Positions 1 to 8,913 are shown, counted from the stretch's first letter. The stretch is 62,416 nucleotides of DNA from Propionibacteriales bacterium (GCA_009377795.1 WHTJ01000015.1:1-62416); one strand, 5' to 3'. Notes: generated by a model from the sequence alone, not told the origin. Numbers and translations: made by a program.

Positions 1-231
1 GGCCGCGCGGGCGGCCCGCAGCATCGCGATCCCGGCGTCCAGGGTGGCGATCCGAGTCTCATCCGGTTGCAGACCGAGGTTCTCGACACCGCGTGCGAGC
101 CCACCGAGCCACTCCCGGTCCGACTTCACCACACTGGTTGTCGAAAACCGCCGCGCCAGGAAAACCGCCGCGCCCACCCGAAGCCAGCACACCCTTGCCG
201 TAACTGCCGAGAACCCCGACGAGGCAGTCAC
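1..231 (-). CDS. Partial unidentified protein, cut by the left edge
   Basis: An open frame on the minus strand runs off the left edge of the window. Its third codon positions are strongly G/C, as expected of a real gene here. The readable part has a short hydrophobic stretch (WLRVGAAVFLARR) followed by a soluble stretch with KSDREWLGGLARGVENLG. The start is uncertain: GTG codons at 231 and 129 and an ATG at 288 are all in frame, but the ATG version would translate through the dispersed repeat at 260-274, so I favour a later start. No Shine-Dalgarno sequence is clear. It lies just downstream of the histidine kinase. I do not recognise the family. Confidence 0.35.
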   Translation of the reverse strand, partial: MTASSGFSAVTARVCWLRVGAAVFLARRFSTTSVVKSDREWLGGLARGVENLGLQPDETRIATLDAGIAMLRAARAA

Positions 232-259
232 CTCAGCGCGAAAGGAAACGGACACAGGC

Positions 260-274
260 GCAATCTCGGCGCGA
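260..274 (-). repeat. Half copy of dispersed palindromic intergenic repeat (copy 1)
   Basis: The sequence GCAATCTCGGCGCGA matches one outer arm of the hairpin elements at 19961-20019 and 34318-34374. It lies about 40 bases past the end of the kinase gene on the minus strand. This copy has no second arm. Confidence 0.6.
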
Positions 275-313
275 GAGAAGAGCGTCATCCGCGACGGCCG
301 AACAGCCGCCGCA

Positions 314-1429
314 TCAGGCCCGGGCGAGCCGCAGTTCGAACACGCAACCCGGACCCTCGTTGCGTACGCTCACCGAGCCGCCATGAGCGTTCGCGATACC
401 CCGGACGATCGCGAGCCCGAGCCCTGCGCCGGACCATATACCGGGGGTGCGCGCCGGGCTGTCCCGCCAGCCGAGGTCGAAGACCCTGGAAAGGTGCACC
501 GCGGGGATGCCGCCACAGGCGTCCGCGACCGACACGACGGCAACCCCGTCGCGGGAGACGCCGCTGATCCGAATGGTCTGGTCCGGCTGGGTGTTTTGTA
601 CGGCGTTCGCCAGCAGGTTGCCGATCGCCCGCTGCAACTGGGCCGCGTCACCGTTGACCACGAGACCCGACTCGGACGCGCCGTCGACCACGATGTCGTG
701 AGCACGTGCCAGCGGCTCGGCGGCCGACAGCGCATGACTGATGACGTCGGCGAGATCCACGGGACCGAGATCGAGGGTGAGCGAACCGGCATGGATTCGG
801 CTCAAGGTGAAGAGGTCGTCCACCAGCACCGCCATCCGGTCGACCTCCATGCGAATCTGCCGATGATAGCGGTCCGGATCCTCGACGATGTCGTCCTCGA
901 GCGCCTCGGCCATCGCGCGGATCCCGGCCAGCGGGCTGCGAAGGTCGTGCGACACCCATGCGACGAGGTCGCGGCGGGCCTGTTCCATCTGCTGTTCTCG
1001 TTCGCGCGCCTCGATGAGTCGGTGGGACGCCACGGCCAGCTCGTCGGACAGCGCACGCAACTCGCGGGTCGGCGCCGCGCCGGAAGGTACGGCGTACTCA
1101 CCACCCTCCCCCAGCCTGCGCGCGGCCGAGCCCACCAGCCGTGATCCACGCACGAACGGTACGGCGAGCAGGAGCGCGAACCCGAGGCTGACGACGCCGG
1201 CCACCACGCAGACGATCAGCACGACCCCGAAGTCGTGATCGGACAGGAACATCGCTCGCGCAGTGCCGAGCAGGCCGGCGACGAACCCGACCACGGCCAC
1301 CACGGCGACCGCGCTGAACGCGAGCCGGACGGACGTACGCCGTAGGACCGGAGCCAGCAACAGCCCCACCACACCCACCGCGCCCGAGCAGGCGGCGGCG
1401 ATCAGCGCAACGACCACGTTGTCCGGCAC
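314..1429 (-). CDS. Membrane sensor histidine kinase
   Basis: This is the sensor of a two-component system (371 aa). The first 90 residues hold three hydrophobic helices. A HAMP-like linker follows, then the dimerisation helix with the phospho-accepting His in WVSHDLRSPLAGIRAM. The ATP-binding domain shows an N box (LLANAVQN), a G1 box (VADACGGIP) and a G2 box (GAGLGLAIVRG). I chose the GTG at 1429 because it lies 4 bases after the stop of the response regulator gene; a longer frame would overlap that gene heavily. The signal is unknown. It is co-transcribed with the upstream regulator and methyltransferase genes. Confidence 0.9.
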   Translation of the reverse strand: MPDNVVVALIAAACSGAVGVVGLLLAPVLRRTSVRLAFSAVAVVAVVGFVAGLLGTARAMFLSDHDFGVVLIVCVVAGVVSLGFALLLAVPFVRGSRLVGSAARRLGEGGEYAVPSGAAPTRELRALSDELAVASHRLIEAREREQQMEQARRDLVAWVSHDLRSPLAGIRAMAEALEDDIVEDPDRYHRQIRMEVDRMAVLVDDLFTLSRIHAGSLTLDLGPVDLADVISHALSAAEPLARAHDIVVDGASESGLVVNGDAAQLQRAIGNLLANAVQNTQPDQTIRISGVSRDGVAVVSVADACGGIPAVHLSRVFDLGWRDSPARTPGIWSGAGLGLAIVRGIANAHGGSVSVRNEGPGCVFELRLARA

Positions 1430-1433
1430 GACC

Positions 1434-2147
1434 TCACTCCACCCGATCGCCGGCGCCGAACGGCTCCCAGCGGTATCCGACACCCCACACGGTCTGGAGC
1501 CGCTCCGGCGCACTCGCATCGTGCTCGATCTTCTCGCGTAACCGGCGTACGTGCACCGTCACCGTGGACTCGTCCCCGAACGTCCATCCCCACACCTGCT
1601 CGAGAAGCTCGGCACGCGAGAAGGCCACCCGCGGATGGGTGACCAGATGGCGAAGCAGGTCGAACTCACGCCCAGTCAACGCGAGCACGGCTCCGTCGAG
1701 CGTGACCTCGTGCGCGACCGGGTCGAGCCGTAACGGCCCGTCGGTCACGACCGGGGCGCCCTGCCGGTCCGGCGGGCGATGCGTTGCCCGGCGCAGCACG
1801 GACTGCACCCGGAGCACCAGCTCCCGCGGACTGAACGGCTTGGTGACGTAGTCGTCGGCGCCGAGCTCCAGGCCGACGAGCCGGTCATGCTCCTCGCCCA
1901 GTGCGGTCAACATGATCACCGGCAGATCGGGGTCGGCGGAGCGCACCCGGCGGCAGACCTCCAGGCCGTTGATCCCGGGAAGCATCACGTCGAGGACCAC
2001 GAGGGCGTACGACGACGTACCCAGTGCGGCGAGCGCCCGCGGCCCGTCACCCACGCGGTCGACGGCGTACCCCGCGTGCCGCAGATAGGTGTCCACGACC
2101 TCGGCCACCGTCGTGTCGTCCTCCACCACGAGGACCCGCTGCTCCAT
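1434..2147 (-). CDS. OmpR-family response regulator
   Basis: This 237-aa regulator has a receiver domain (residues 1-120) with the acidic pair in VVEDD, the phosphorylated Asp in LVVLDVMLPG, and the Lys of VTKPFSPREL. A winged-helix DNA-binding domain follows (LTGREFDLLRHL to GVGYRWEP). The ATG at 2147 begins directly at the receiver fold, while the longer open frame upstream is not receiver-like. It is the cognate partner of the kinase 4 bases downstream. The likely target is the motif at 2919-2939 ahead of its own operon, and a near copy at 16812-16832 (inference). Confidence 0.92.
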   Translation of the reverse strand: MEQRVLVVEDDTTVAEVVDTYLRHAGYAVDRVGDGPRALAALGTSSYALVVLDVMLPGINGLEVCRRVRSADPDLPVIMLTALGEEHDRLVGLELGADDYVTKPFSPRELVLRVQSVLRRATHRPPDRQGAPVVTDGPLRLDPVAHEVTLDGAVLALTGREFDLLRHLVTHPRVAFSRAELLEQVWGWTFGDESTVTVHVRRLREKIEHDASAPERLQTVWGVGYRWEPFGAGDRVE

Positions 2148-2173
2148 GGCCACGATGCTAGGGCCGGCCGCCA

Positions 2174-2743
2174 TCATCCACCGCCTCGCCGCAACCGGGC
2201 GAACCAGCGGCCGGCGACGACGTCCAGCCGGGTCAGGACGAAGCCGGCCTTCACCGCCAGCTCGCCGAGCCCGGCCGCTCCGACCACCGCCCAGTCGAAC
2301 GGACCGGTGAGGCGGCCGTCCACGTCCAGCCGGAGCCGGTACGTCCGGGTGCGGACCTCCGGCGGAGCCACCTCGGCGAGCACCTGGCCACCGGGCCGCA
2401 GTATCCGCCGGGCGCGGTCCAGCAGGCGGGCCGGGTCGCCGCCGATGCCGATGTTGCCGTCCGCGAGCAGGAACGTCCTCCAGTGACCCTCCCAGGGAAC
2501 CGGATCGAAGACATCGCGTACGACGGCCAGGCCACCACGGGCCCGCGTCGAGGCCACCGCGCGAGGTGACACGTCGATGCCGAGCGCGGGTGTCCCGCGC
2601 CGGAGGAGTGCGGTCGTCATCCGGCCGGGACCACACCCGACGTCCAGTGCCGGCCCGTGACAGTGCGCAAGCATCGCCCGATCCGCGGCGTCGACCTCGG
2701 CCCGCCATCGAGACAGCGGAAGCTCGAAGGGCGGGCCGGCCAT
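2174..2743 (-). CDS. Class I SAM-dependent methyltransferase
   Basis: The protein (about 189 aa) has the SAM-binding motif I ALDVGCGPGRMT, the acidic motif II (LGIDVSPRAV) and a later LLDRARRILRPGGQVL strand, typical of the Rossmann methyltransferase fold. The substrate is unknown. It is the first gene of the operon, ending 26 bases before the response regulator start. The ATG at 2743 gives a full-length fold; a GTG at 2752 is also possible. From memory, actinobacterial genomes often place such a methyltransferase, a two-component pair and a membrane molybdopterin oxidoreductase together; here the oxidoreductase is at 15568-16719. Confidence 0.8.
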   Translation of the reverse strand: MAGPPFELPLSRWRAEVDAADRAMLAHCHGPALDVGCGPGRMTTALLRRGTPALGIDVSPRAVASTRARGGLAVVRDVFDPVPWEGHWRTFLLADGNIGIGGDPARLLDRARRILRPGGQVLAEVAPPEVRTRTYRLRLDVDGRLTGPFDWAVVGAAGLGELAVKAGFVLTRLDVVAGRWFARLRRGGG

Positions 2744-2918
2744 ACCGAGCACCGTGCAGCGGTTTCCCGCGAGCGCGAGGTCGAACGCGGTCCTCGAGGC
2801 CGCCCGCGCACTCACCGCACGCCTGCACTGGTTGTCCCGACCGCGGATGCGCGATCGCGGGGAGAGATCACGCGCTCGATCGTACGAAGGCACCGAACCG
2901 CCAACAGCCCTTTTCTGC

Positions 2919-2939
2919 TTACAAAATGCTGACGTTCGC
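2919..2939 (-). promoter_or_regulatory. Putative response-regulator operator (site 1)
   Basis: Upstream of the methyltransferase/two-component operon lies a site of the form TTAC-n2-AAT-n-CTGACGTTCGC (plus strand). It matches 18 of 21 positions of a site at 16812-16832 ahead of the molybdopterin oxidoreductase. On the minus strand it contains two GT-starting half sites (GTCAG, GTAAG) 11 bases apart, the spacing used by OmpR/PhoB-type regulators. No role has been shown. Confidence 0.5.
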
Positions 2940-3023
2940 CCGCACCGCCAAGCTGGTGAGCACCGTGAGCGGGTAGTGCTCCGGGGGCTCGACTTATCCA
3001 CGCGGACTGGCACGATGGACTGA

Positions 3024-3911
3024 ATGAGATACGTGATCGCGGGCTCGTCGGGATTCTTGGGTACGGCGCTGCGTGACCGCCTCGCCGGTACGGGTCACGA
3101 AGTCCTCCGACTCGTCAGAAGGCAACCGTCCACGCCCGACGAGAGCCGGTGGGATCCGTACTCCGGTGACGTCGACCGGGCCGTGATCGAGTCGGCGGAC
3201 GCGGTCGTCAACCTCGTCGGGGCGCCGCTCGCCCGGCTGTGGACCGCGTCGCACCGCGAGGCCATACGTACCAGCCGGGTGGCCTCGACCAGGACCCTGG
3301 CGCAGGCCATCGCGGACTCGGACCCTCCTCCGCTGTTCCTGGCACAGAGCGCGATCGGCATCTACGGCAACGACCGCGGCGACACCGTCCTGGACGAGAC
3401 CAGCCCGAGCGAGAGTGGTGCGTTCCTCCAGAGCGTGGTGGTGGACTGGGAGGCGGCGACCAACCCTGCGAAGGACGCGGGGGCCCGTGTCCTCCACATG
3501 CGCACCGGCGTGGTGATCCATCGGTCCGGCGGGGCGCTCGGGACGATGCTGCCCGTCTTCCGCCTCGGTCTCGGCGGGAAGTTCGGCAGCGGGGCGCAGT
3601 ACTTCTCGGTGATCTCACTGGTCGACTGGGTCGAGGCGGTGATTTTCCTTGCGGAATTGGACAACGCGTCCGGGATCTACAACCTCACCGCGCCAGACCC
3701 GCCGACGAACGCCGAGTGGACGACGGCCCTCGGCCGGGCGCTGCACCGTCCGACCAGGCTGACCGTGCCGGCGTTCGCATTGAAGCCGGTCGGTGAGCTG
3801 TCCGGCGAGGTGCTCGGCAGCCTGCGTGTGGTGCCGTCGGCCCTGCTGACCGCGGGGTTCGAGTTCCGCCATCCGACGGTGGACGAGGTGGCCGAGGCCG
3901 CCCTGCGGTAG
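3024..3911 (+). CDS. TIGR01777 family NAD(P)-dependent epimerase-like protein
   Basis: This 295-aa protein belongs to the YfcH/TIGR01777 branch of extended short-chain dehydrogenases. The N-terminal nucleotide-binding glycine motif is IAGSSGFLGTALRDRL. The family signatures WDPYSGDVDRAVIESADAVVNLVGAPLA and QSAIGIYGN are present, and the C-terminal helical domain ends at HPTVDEVAEAAL. Length and start are normal. The reaction of this family is not established. The position before lipB matches the M. tuberculosis order (Rv2216 before Rv2217). It converges with the next gene, only 4 bases away. Confidence 0.9.
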   Translation: MRYVIAGSSGFLGTALRDRLAGTGHEVLRLVRRQPSTPDESRWDPYSGDVDRAVIESADAVVNLVGAPLARLWTASHREAIRTSRVASTRTLAQAIADSDPPPLFLAQSAIGIYGNDRGDTVLDETSPSESGAFLQSVVVDWEAATNPAKDAGARVLHMRTGVVIHRSGGALGTMLPVFRLGLGGKFGSGAQYFSVISLVDWVEAVIFLAELDNASGIYNLTAPDPPTNAEWTTALGRALHRPTRLTVPAFALKPVGELSGEVLGSLRVVPSALLTAGFEFRHPTVDEVAEAALR

Positions 3912-3915
3912 TGCG

Positions 3916-4494
3916 TCACACCCGTCGTACGTCGCTGATCCGCCATCCACCCTCGATCGCCACCAGGGTGATGCGGTGCGTCGTCGGCCGGTCGGCGGCC
4001 AGCGGATGACGCCCGCCCGCGCCGTCCACCAGCTCACCGCCGACGATCCGGTCGGTGACCCGGAGAAGCACGCTGCCGGAGTCTCGGCGCACGACCCGGA
4101 CGTCGGCCAGCTGCATGGTCAGGCCGGCGACGCGGGCTCCCTGCCGCCGGTATCGCGCGAGCAGCCGCGCGTCCGTCGCCAACGCCCGCGACCCCGGGGT
4201 GTACACGGCGGCCAAGGCGGCGGGGTCGGAGGCCGCGAACGCCTCCGCCCGCGCGCGGTCCAGCCGAGCCAACACCTCCCGCCATCGGACAGGTTCGCGG
4301 CCCGGCCCGGCGGTGCCCGGGTGACCGGTCGCCACCGCACTGCCCGGTACACCCGCGACGCGATGAGCCTCCACGCTCTCCCAGAGCATCGAGAACAGCA
4401 GCGCGAACGCGCCCGCGATCACCAGCCCGGCACTCGCCAGCGCGAACCTGCGCTGGCGAGTGCCGTGTCGGCGGCGTTCGGCATGTCGAGACAT
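3916..4494 (-). CDS. Membrane-anchored protein of unknown function
   Basis: The 192-aa product starts with a basic segment (MSRHAERRRHGTRQRRF) and one hydrophobic helix (about residues 18-40), so it is probably anchored in the membrane with its C-terminal part outside. The outer domain (VRWREVLARLDRARAEAFAASDPAALAAVYTPGS, then RVTDRIVGGELVDG and GGWRISDVRRV) resembles the cone-shaped NTF2/SnoaL-like fold of secreted actinobacterial proteins. This is a fold guess from pattern, with no catalytic residues recognised. Confidence 0.75.
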   Translation of the reverse strand: MSRHAERRRHGTRQRRFALASAGLVIAGAFALLFSMLWESVEAHRVAGVPGSAVATGHPGTAGPGREPVRWREVLARLDRARAEAFAASDPAALAAVYTPGSRALATDARLLARYRRQGARVAGLTMQLADVRVVRRDSGSVLLRVTDRIVGGELVDGAGGRHPLAADRPTTHRITLVAIEGGWRISDVRRV

Positions 4495-4550
4495 GCCTCC
4501 AGCCTGGACGAAATCGCCGATCGGCGTCGGCCGTCATCCACAAGGCCACG

Positions 4551-4577
4551 TCGACCAGATGTGCAATCTCGGCGCGA
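4551..4577 (+). repeat. Half copy of dispersed palindromic repeat (copy 2)
   Basis: The stretch TCGACCAGATGTGC followed by AATCTCGGCGCGA matches the right arm of the hairpin at 34318-34374 with one mismatch. It is 33 bases past the end of the methyltransferase gene at 4611 (minus strand). The left arm is missing. Confidence 0.7.
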
Positions 4578-4610
4578 GAAGGGGTGCGTGAGGGGGCGCG
4601 AGGGGCGTGC

Positions 4611-5375
4611 TCAGGGTTTGACGCCGAGGATGAACGCGAACCGGTCGGCGAACTCCAGGTGCTCCTGCGGATGCCGCCGGCGCATCTCGTCCAGGCCGTC
4701 GGCCAGCTCCTCGTCGGTGAACGTGGAGAGCACCGACATCCAGCGACGCCCGACCAGCTCGATGTAGTGATCCCGGGACACGCGTACCGGGAACTCCTCC
4801 AGTGCCTGCTCGACCTCCAGCCCGGCCGCCCGCATGGCCCCGGCGATGCCGTCGGGCTCGGGCTGCCGCTCGCCGAACCGCTGGAGAGCGGCCTCGAACA
4901 GCGGATAGTCCAGCTGCGGCGGCAACGTGACGACGAGGAAGCGTCCGCCATGTGCCATCTGGGCGGCCAGCCCCTTCACCATCGTGTCGATGTCGCTGAC
5001 GTGGTGGATGACCTCCTTCATCAAAATCACGTCGAGTTCGTCGTCCGGCAACCGGACCTCGCGCGCCGCCACCTGCTCGGCCGTGGCCTGGACCGGCGTC
5101 AGCCGGGCATCGTCCGGAAGCTGGTCGAGCATGGGTCGTGAGGGATCGATGCACGCGATGGGGTTCTCGGCGGTGATGGCGTCGTCGAAGGCCCGCAGAA
5201 ACAGGCCCGTCCCGGCACCGACGTCGGCTACGCGTTCTCCCGCCTGGATCCGCACGCGGTCCGCGATCAGCTCGCTCATACGGCTGACGTACTCGGCCGT
5301 GTGTGCCCAGTTTGCGTCGTAGCTGTCGGCCAGCCGTGCGTAGTGGTCTTCTGTCTCGAAGGTTTCGAAGGCCAC
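4611..5375 (-). CDS. Class I SAM-dependent methyltransferase
   Basis: The protein (about 254 aa) carries motif I ADVGAGTGLFLRAF, an acidic motif II (IACIDPSRPML), a post-I region with LMKEVIHHVSDIDTMVKG and a GGRFLVVTLPPQ strand. This is the Methyltransf_11/25 type acting on small molecules; the substrate is unknown. AGGAG lies about 10 bases before the GTG at 5375 but almost touches an in-frame GTG at 5384, so I chose 5375. It is divergent from lipB, sharing the region 5376-5533, and its 3' end is followed by a repeat copy. Confidence 0.8.
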   Translation of the reverse strand: MAFETFETEDHYARLADSYDANWAHTAEYVSRMSELIADRVRIQAGERVADVGAGTGLFLRAFDDAITAENPIACIDPSRPMLDQLPDDARLTPVQATAEQVAAREVRLPDDELDVILMKEVIHHVSDIDTMVKGLAAQMAHGGRFLVVTLPPQLDYPLFEAALQRFGERQPEPDGIAGAMRAAGLEVEQALEEFPVRVSRDHYIELVGRRWMSVLSTFTDEELADGLDEMRRRHPQEHLEFADRFAFILGVKP

Positions 5376-5533
5376 GTCGTCCACCTCTCCTGGAAGCTCG
5401 TCCGGAATGAATGTCAGCGTAGGTCCGTCTTGTCACGAGGCGTACGGCAGTCAGCTCCCTTCGTGTCGCGGGGGCCTCGAGCGAGTCGCGCCCGGCAACT
5501 AGGCTCGTAACCAAGGGTAGATAGGCTGATCAC

Positions 5534-6232
5534 GTGACATCTCCTGTCTTCTCGCCGCTTGGTTTCGGAGCCGGCGCGGTCGACTACTCAGCCGCGTGGG
5601 ACCTGCAGCGCCAGCTGCATGCCGAGGTCGCCGCCGGGACGGCGCCGGACACTGTGCTGCTGCTGGAACACCCACCCGTCTACACCGCCGGTAAACGCAC
5701 CCAGCCGCACGAGCGTCCGGTCGACGGTGCGCCGGTCGTCGACGTCGACCGCGGCGGCAAGATCACCTGGCACGGCCCCGGACAGCTCGTCGGCTATCCG
5801 ATCTGCCGGTTGCCGGACCACGTGTACGTCGTCGACTACGTACGCCGTCTGGAGGAGGCCGTGATCGGCATCTGTGCCGACGTCGGCGTCAAGACCGGGC
5901 GGGTGCACGGACGCAGCGGCGTGTGGCTTCCGGCCGACGACCGGGGACCGGAGCGCAAGGTCGGCGCGATCGGCATCCGGGTGTCACGCGGCGTGACGAT
6001 GCACGGGTTCTCGCTCAACGCGAACTGCGACCTGGGTTGGTACAAGACGATCGTGCCGTGCGGGATCGAGGACGCCGGCGTCACCAGCCTGAGCGCCGAG
6101 GCCGGGCGTGAGGTGACGGTCAAGGAGGTGCTTTCGCTGGCGCGGAAGCACCTCACCCGGTTGCTGGACTGGTCGCCGTACGACCGCTCCCCCGACCTCC
6201 CCACGCCCATCCAGCCCGTACCGCTGTCATAG
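5534..6232 (+). CDS. lipB: Lipoyl(octanoyl) transferase
   Basis: LipB moves octanoate from octanoyl-ACP onto lipoyl domains of 2-oxoacid dehydrogenases and the glycine cleavage H protein, giving the substrate of LipA. The 232-aa protein has the family signatures [31 protein letters not shown] and the catalytic Cys of [13 protein letters not shown], with an active-site Lys in [13 protein letters not shown]. It starts at a GTG. In many actinobacteria lipA follows directly; here lipA is 12 kb away. Its last 6 bases overlap the convergent sulfotransferase gene. Confidence 0.95.
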   Translation: MTSPVFSPLGFGAGAVDYSAAWDLQRQLHAEVAAGTAPDTVLLLEHPPVYTAGKRTQPHERPVDGAPVVDVDRGGKITWHGPGQLVGYPICRLPDHVYVVDYVRRLEEAVIGICADVGVKTGRVHGRSGVWLPADDRGPERKVGAIGIRVSRGVTMHGFSLNANCDLGWYKTIVPCGIEDAGVTSLSAEAGREVTVKEVLSLARKHLTRLLDWSPYDRSPDLPTPIQPVPLS

Positions 6233-6955
6233 CCGCACCCGCCGGCCGTGCAGGAAGGCGAAGCCGTCGGCGCAGGCGGCGGCCACCTCGGCCGGATGCC
6301 CCTCGAGCACCGGGTTCCGCGGACGCCAGGGCTCGAACCCGGTCGAGCGCCATACGGCGTCGTACCAGTGCGGCGCCCACACCCCGTCGCTATCGCGCGG
6401 GCCGGGCGGCCACGACAGCATCCGGTCGGTGAACTCCACGTCGACCCACGCGCACAGCCACCGCAGGTAGGACTCCGGGTCGCGGAGGAAGTCGCCGGCG
6501 TCGACGACCGGCGGCTCGTCGCCGGACGACACCAGCTTGTCGTACAACCGGAGCTGCTGCGGGATGCCGATGTCCGCCGGTTCGACCGAGCTGCGGGACC
6601 GGAGGTACGACGCCACCACCTCCCGCGGGTCCCGGATGAGGAGCACGTTTGTCAGCCCCGCGATCCACGAGCGGTCCGTCTCCGGGAGCAGGTGGTGGGT
6701 CATGTGCTTCTGGTAGAACACCTCGGCGCCCCCGGGCGCGGGACCGAGCAGCGATGCGACGACCGCGTCGAGCTCGGCGGGCTGGCTCGCGATGACCTCG
6801 TCCCGCACCGGGTGGTCGATGCCGGTCCACTGCAGGTAGTACGCGTACAGCGGCTCGTCCACCACCGCGCAGTCCGGCCGGTTCTCCCACGACCGCATCA
6901 GCGCCGTGGAGACGTTCCGCGGCCCGGACCACATCGCCAGTCGTACGACGGTCAT
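6227..6955 (-). CDS. Sulfotransferase family protein
   Basis: This 242-aa protein has the PAPS 5'-phosphosulfate loop in [15 protein letters not shown] and a second conserved block [19 protein letters not shown], which in this family binds the 3'-phosphate. The middle has [12 protein letters not shown]. The ATG at 6955 overlaps the aminotransferase stop by 4 bases (ATGA), so the two are translationally coupled. Family members next to class IV aminotransferases are common in actinobacteria, but the acceptor is not known. It could bind a nucleotide without sulfating anything. Confidence 0.8.
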   Translation of the reverse strand: MTVVRLAMWSGPRNVSTALMRSWENRPDCAVVDEPLYAYYLQWTGIDHPVRDEVIASQPAELDAVVASLLGPAPGGAEVFYQKHMTHHLLPETDRSWIAGLTNVLLIRDPREVVASYLRSRSSVEPADIGIPQQLRLYDKLVSSGDEPPVVDAGDFLRDPESYLRWLCAWVDVEFTDRMLSWPPGPRDSDGVWAPHWYDAVWRSTGFEPWRPRNPVLEGHPAEVAAACADGFAFLHGRRVRL

Positions 6956-7899
6956 GGCTCGAGCTCGGCCCGGGCGGCGATGTCCCGCCGGACCAGGTCG
7001 GCGTACATCGCCTGCATCCGCTCGACTATCAGACCGCGCGAGCCTTCGCCGACAACCCGCCCGTCGACCTCCCGGACCGGGACCACGCCGGCGAACGTTC
7101 CGGTCACGAAGGCCTCGTCGGCGCCGTAGACGTCGGTGAGGCTGAAGCTCTTCTCGTACGCCGGGATGCCCGCGTCCCGGCAGACCCGGAGGACGTTCGA
7201 CCGGGTGATGCCGCCGAGGCAGTACATCCCGGACGACGTCCAGACCTCGCCGCCCCGCACGATGAAGAAGTGCGTCGAGTTGCAGGTCGCGACGAACCCG
7301 TGCGGATCGAGCATCAGGGCCTCGTCCGCGCCCGCGGTATAGGCCTGGATGCATGCCGTGATGTCGTTGAGCTTGCTGTGCGAGTTGAGCTTCGGATCGA
7401 GCACGTCGGGGGGCCCGCGGCGTACGTGCGTCGTGAACACCCGGATGCCGCGCGCGATCGTCGACGGCTCCGGCGACTTGTGCTCGGCGATCAGCACGAT
7501 CGTCGGCGGCCCGGCGGACATCCGGGGATCCTGGTACGGCGTGGACTTCGGGCCGCGGGTCACCATCAGGCGGACGTGCACGCCGTCGGTCATGTCGTTG
7601 GCGCGCAGCGTGCGGTAGAGGTCGCGCGTGAGCTGGTCGCGGGTCAGCCCGACGTCCAGCGCGATCGCCTTGGCTCCTTCGTACAGCCGGTCGAGATGTG
7701 CGTCGAGAAACGCCGGATGCCCGGTGGTGACGCGCAAGCCCTCCCACACTCCGTCGCCGAGGACGAACCCGGCCTCGAAGACCGATACGACGGCCCGGTC
7801 GCGCGGGACGAGCTCCCCGTTGACGTTGATCAGGATCTCGCGGTTGCGCGGATCTTCGGCGTGGTCGTGGGTGCCGTGGACGACCGGATCGGTGCTCAC
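6952..7899 (-). CDS. Class IV PLP aminotransferase (branched-chain/D-amino acid type)
   Basis: The 315-aa protein has the class IV fold of branched-chain aminotransferase, D-amino acid transaminase and ADC lyase. Visible family blocks are SVFEAGFVLGDGVWEGLRV, HLDRLYEGAKAI, the PLP-binding Lys in LNSHSKLNDI, EALMLDPHGFVATCNSTHFF and GGITRSNVL. The N-terminal 20 residues are polar and variable. It is the first gene of a two-gene operon with the sulfotransferase. The substrate cannot be told from sequence; a role in amino acid or small sulfonated metabolite turnover is a guess. Confidence 0.85.
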   Translation of the reverse strand: MSTDPVVHGTHDHAEDPRNREILINVNGELVPRDRAVVSVFEAGFVLGDGVWEGLRVTTGHPAFLDAHLDRLYEGAKAIALDVGLTRDQLTRDLYRTLRANDMTDGVHVRLMVTRGPKSTPYQDPRMSAGPPTIVLIAEHKSPEPSTIARGIRVFTTHVRRGPPDVLDPKLNSHSKLNDITACIQAYTAGADEALMLDPHGFVATCNSTHFFIVRGGEVWTSSGMYCLGGITRSNVLRVCRDAGIPAYEKSFSLTDVYGADEAFVTGTFAGVVPVREVDGRVVGEGSRGLIVERMQAMYADLVRRDIAARAELEP

Positions 7900-7970
7900 T
7901 CCGGCGAGGGTAGCCGACGGTGGCCGGGTCCGGTCTGTACGACGTCGCCGGTCCAGGCGAGGATGAGGAC

Positions 7971-8744
7971 GTGGAATATGTGGTCGTCACCGCACTCAGC
8001 CACGACGGGCTGCTCCGTGACCACAACGAGGACAGCCTGGTCGTCGGGCCCTGGACGACGTGCGCGACCTCCACGCTCACTCCGCAGACCATGGTGTTCC
8101 CGGTCGCGGCTCCGCTGTTGGTCGCGGTGGCCGACGGGCTCGGCGGCCATCCCGCCGGCGACGTCGCCAGCACGCTCGCCGTACAGGAGCTCGCCCGCGT
8201 CGGACCCACGCTGGAGGACGAGCCATCGGTACGGGCGGCGCTCGACACCTGCAACCGGGCGCTGTACGGCGCGGTCGCCCGGGACGCGAGCCGCGCCTCC
8301 ATGGGTACGACGGTCGCGGGCGTGTTGCTGGCCGACGATTCCGCCGTGGTCTTCAACATCGGGGACAGCCGGGTCTACGCGTTCGGCGAGTCCGGCCTGT
8401 CCCAGGTCAGCGTCGACGACAACCCACCACTCGCCCCCGGCCAGACCCACACCTCGGTCCTCACCCGGATGCTGGGCGGACACGGCGGGTACAGCGCCAT
8501 CGAGCCGCACCTGACGACTCGGTCGAAGGCCGACGGTGTCCGCTATCTCGTCTGCAGCGACGGGCTCACCGACGCCGTCGACGACGAGGCGATCGAGCGG
8601 ATACTCCGCGAGCACCGCGGGGGCGCGGCGGCGTACGAGCTGTGGAAGGCGGCGATGGCCGCCGGCGGTCCGGACAACATCACCCTGGCGATGGCCGAGA
8701 TAGAGGACAGCGAGGCCATAGAGAACAGCGAGGCCGGGGACTGA
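7971..8744 (+). CDS. PP2C-type serine/threonine phosphatase
   Basis: The protein dephosphorylates Ser/Thr residues with two bound metal ions. Its metal-binding aspartates lie in the expected blocks: HDGLLRDHNEDS, VADGLGGHPAGD, CSDGLTDAVDDE and GGPDNITLAMAE. GTTVAGVLLADDS and FNIGDSRVY are also family signatures. It is soluble and has no sensor domain. I chose the GTG at 7971, preceded by GAGGATGAGG; an in-frame GTG at 7920, also with a purine-rich leader, would add 17 residues. It is divergent from the aminotransferase operon and ends before a repeat copy. Confidence 0.85.
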   Translation: MEYVVVTALSHDGLLRDHNEDSLVVGPWTTCATSTLTPQTMVFPVAAPLLVAVADGLGGHPAGDVASTLAVQELARVGPTLEDEPSVRAALDTCNRALYGAVARDASRASMGTTVAGVLLADDSAVVFNIGDSRVYAFGESGLSQVSVDDNPPLAPGQTHTSVLTRMLGGHGGYSAIEPHLTTRSKADGVRYLVCSDGLTDAVDDEAIERILREHRGGAAAYELWKAAMAAGGPDNITLAMAEIEDSEAIENSEAGD

Positions 8745-8761
8745 ACCCGGCTCGCCCCACT

Positions 8762-8810
8762 CGCGCCGAGATTGCACCACTGGTCGGCCAAATGTGCGAT
8801 CTCGGTGCGA
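8762..8810. repeat. Imperfect palindromic repeat (copy 3)
   Basis: CGCGCCGAGATTGCAC on the left and GTGCGATCTCGGTGCGA on the right form an imperfect inverted repeat around a 15-base centre. It starts 18 bases after the PP2C stop. The outer arms match the family; the centre differs from copies 4 and 5. Confidence 0.7.
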
Positions 8811-8913
8811 ATCGGGGCGGACGACCGGCACGGTCTTCCCTTCGGGCGGGATCGGGTGCAGTCTGATTCATACCTGCTGGACGGTCGCAATCCTCTGCCG
8901 AGGAGGTGGACCC

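Noticed and set aside
6956-8359. Long open frame on the minus strand extending the sulfotransferase to about 710 residues
   Set aside because: The extra part overlaps the aminotransferase and PP2C genes in other frames and is Arg/Pro-rich without recognisable domains; the ATGA overlap at 6952 gives a natural start.
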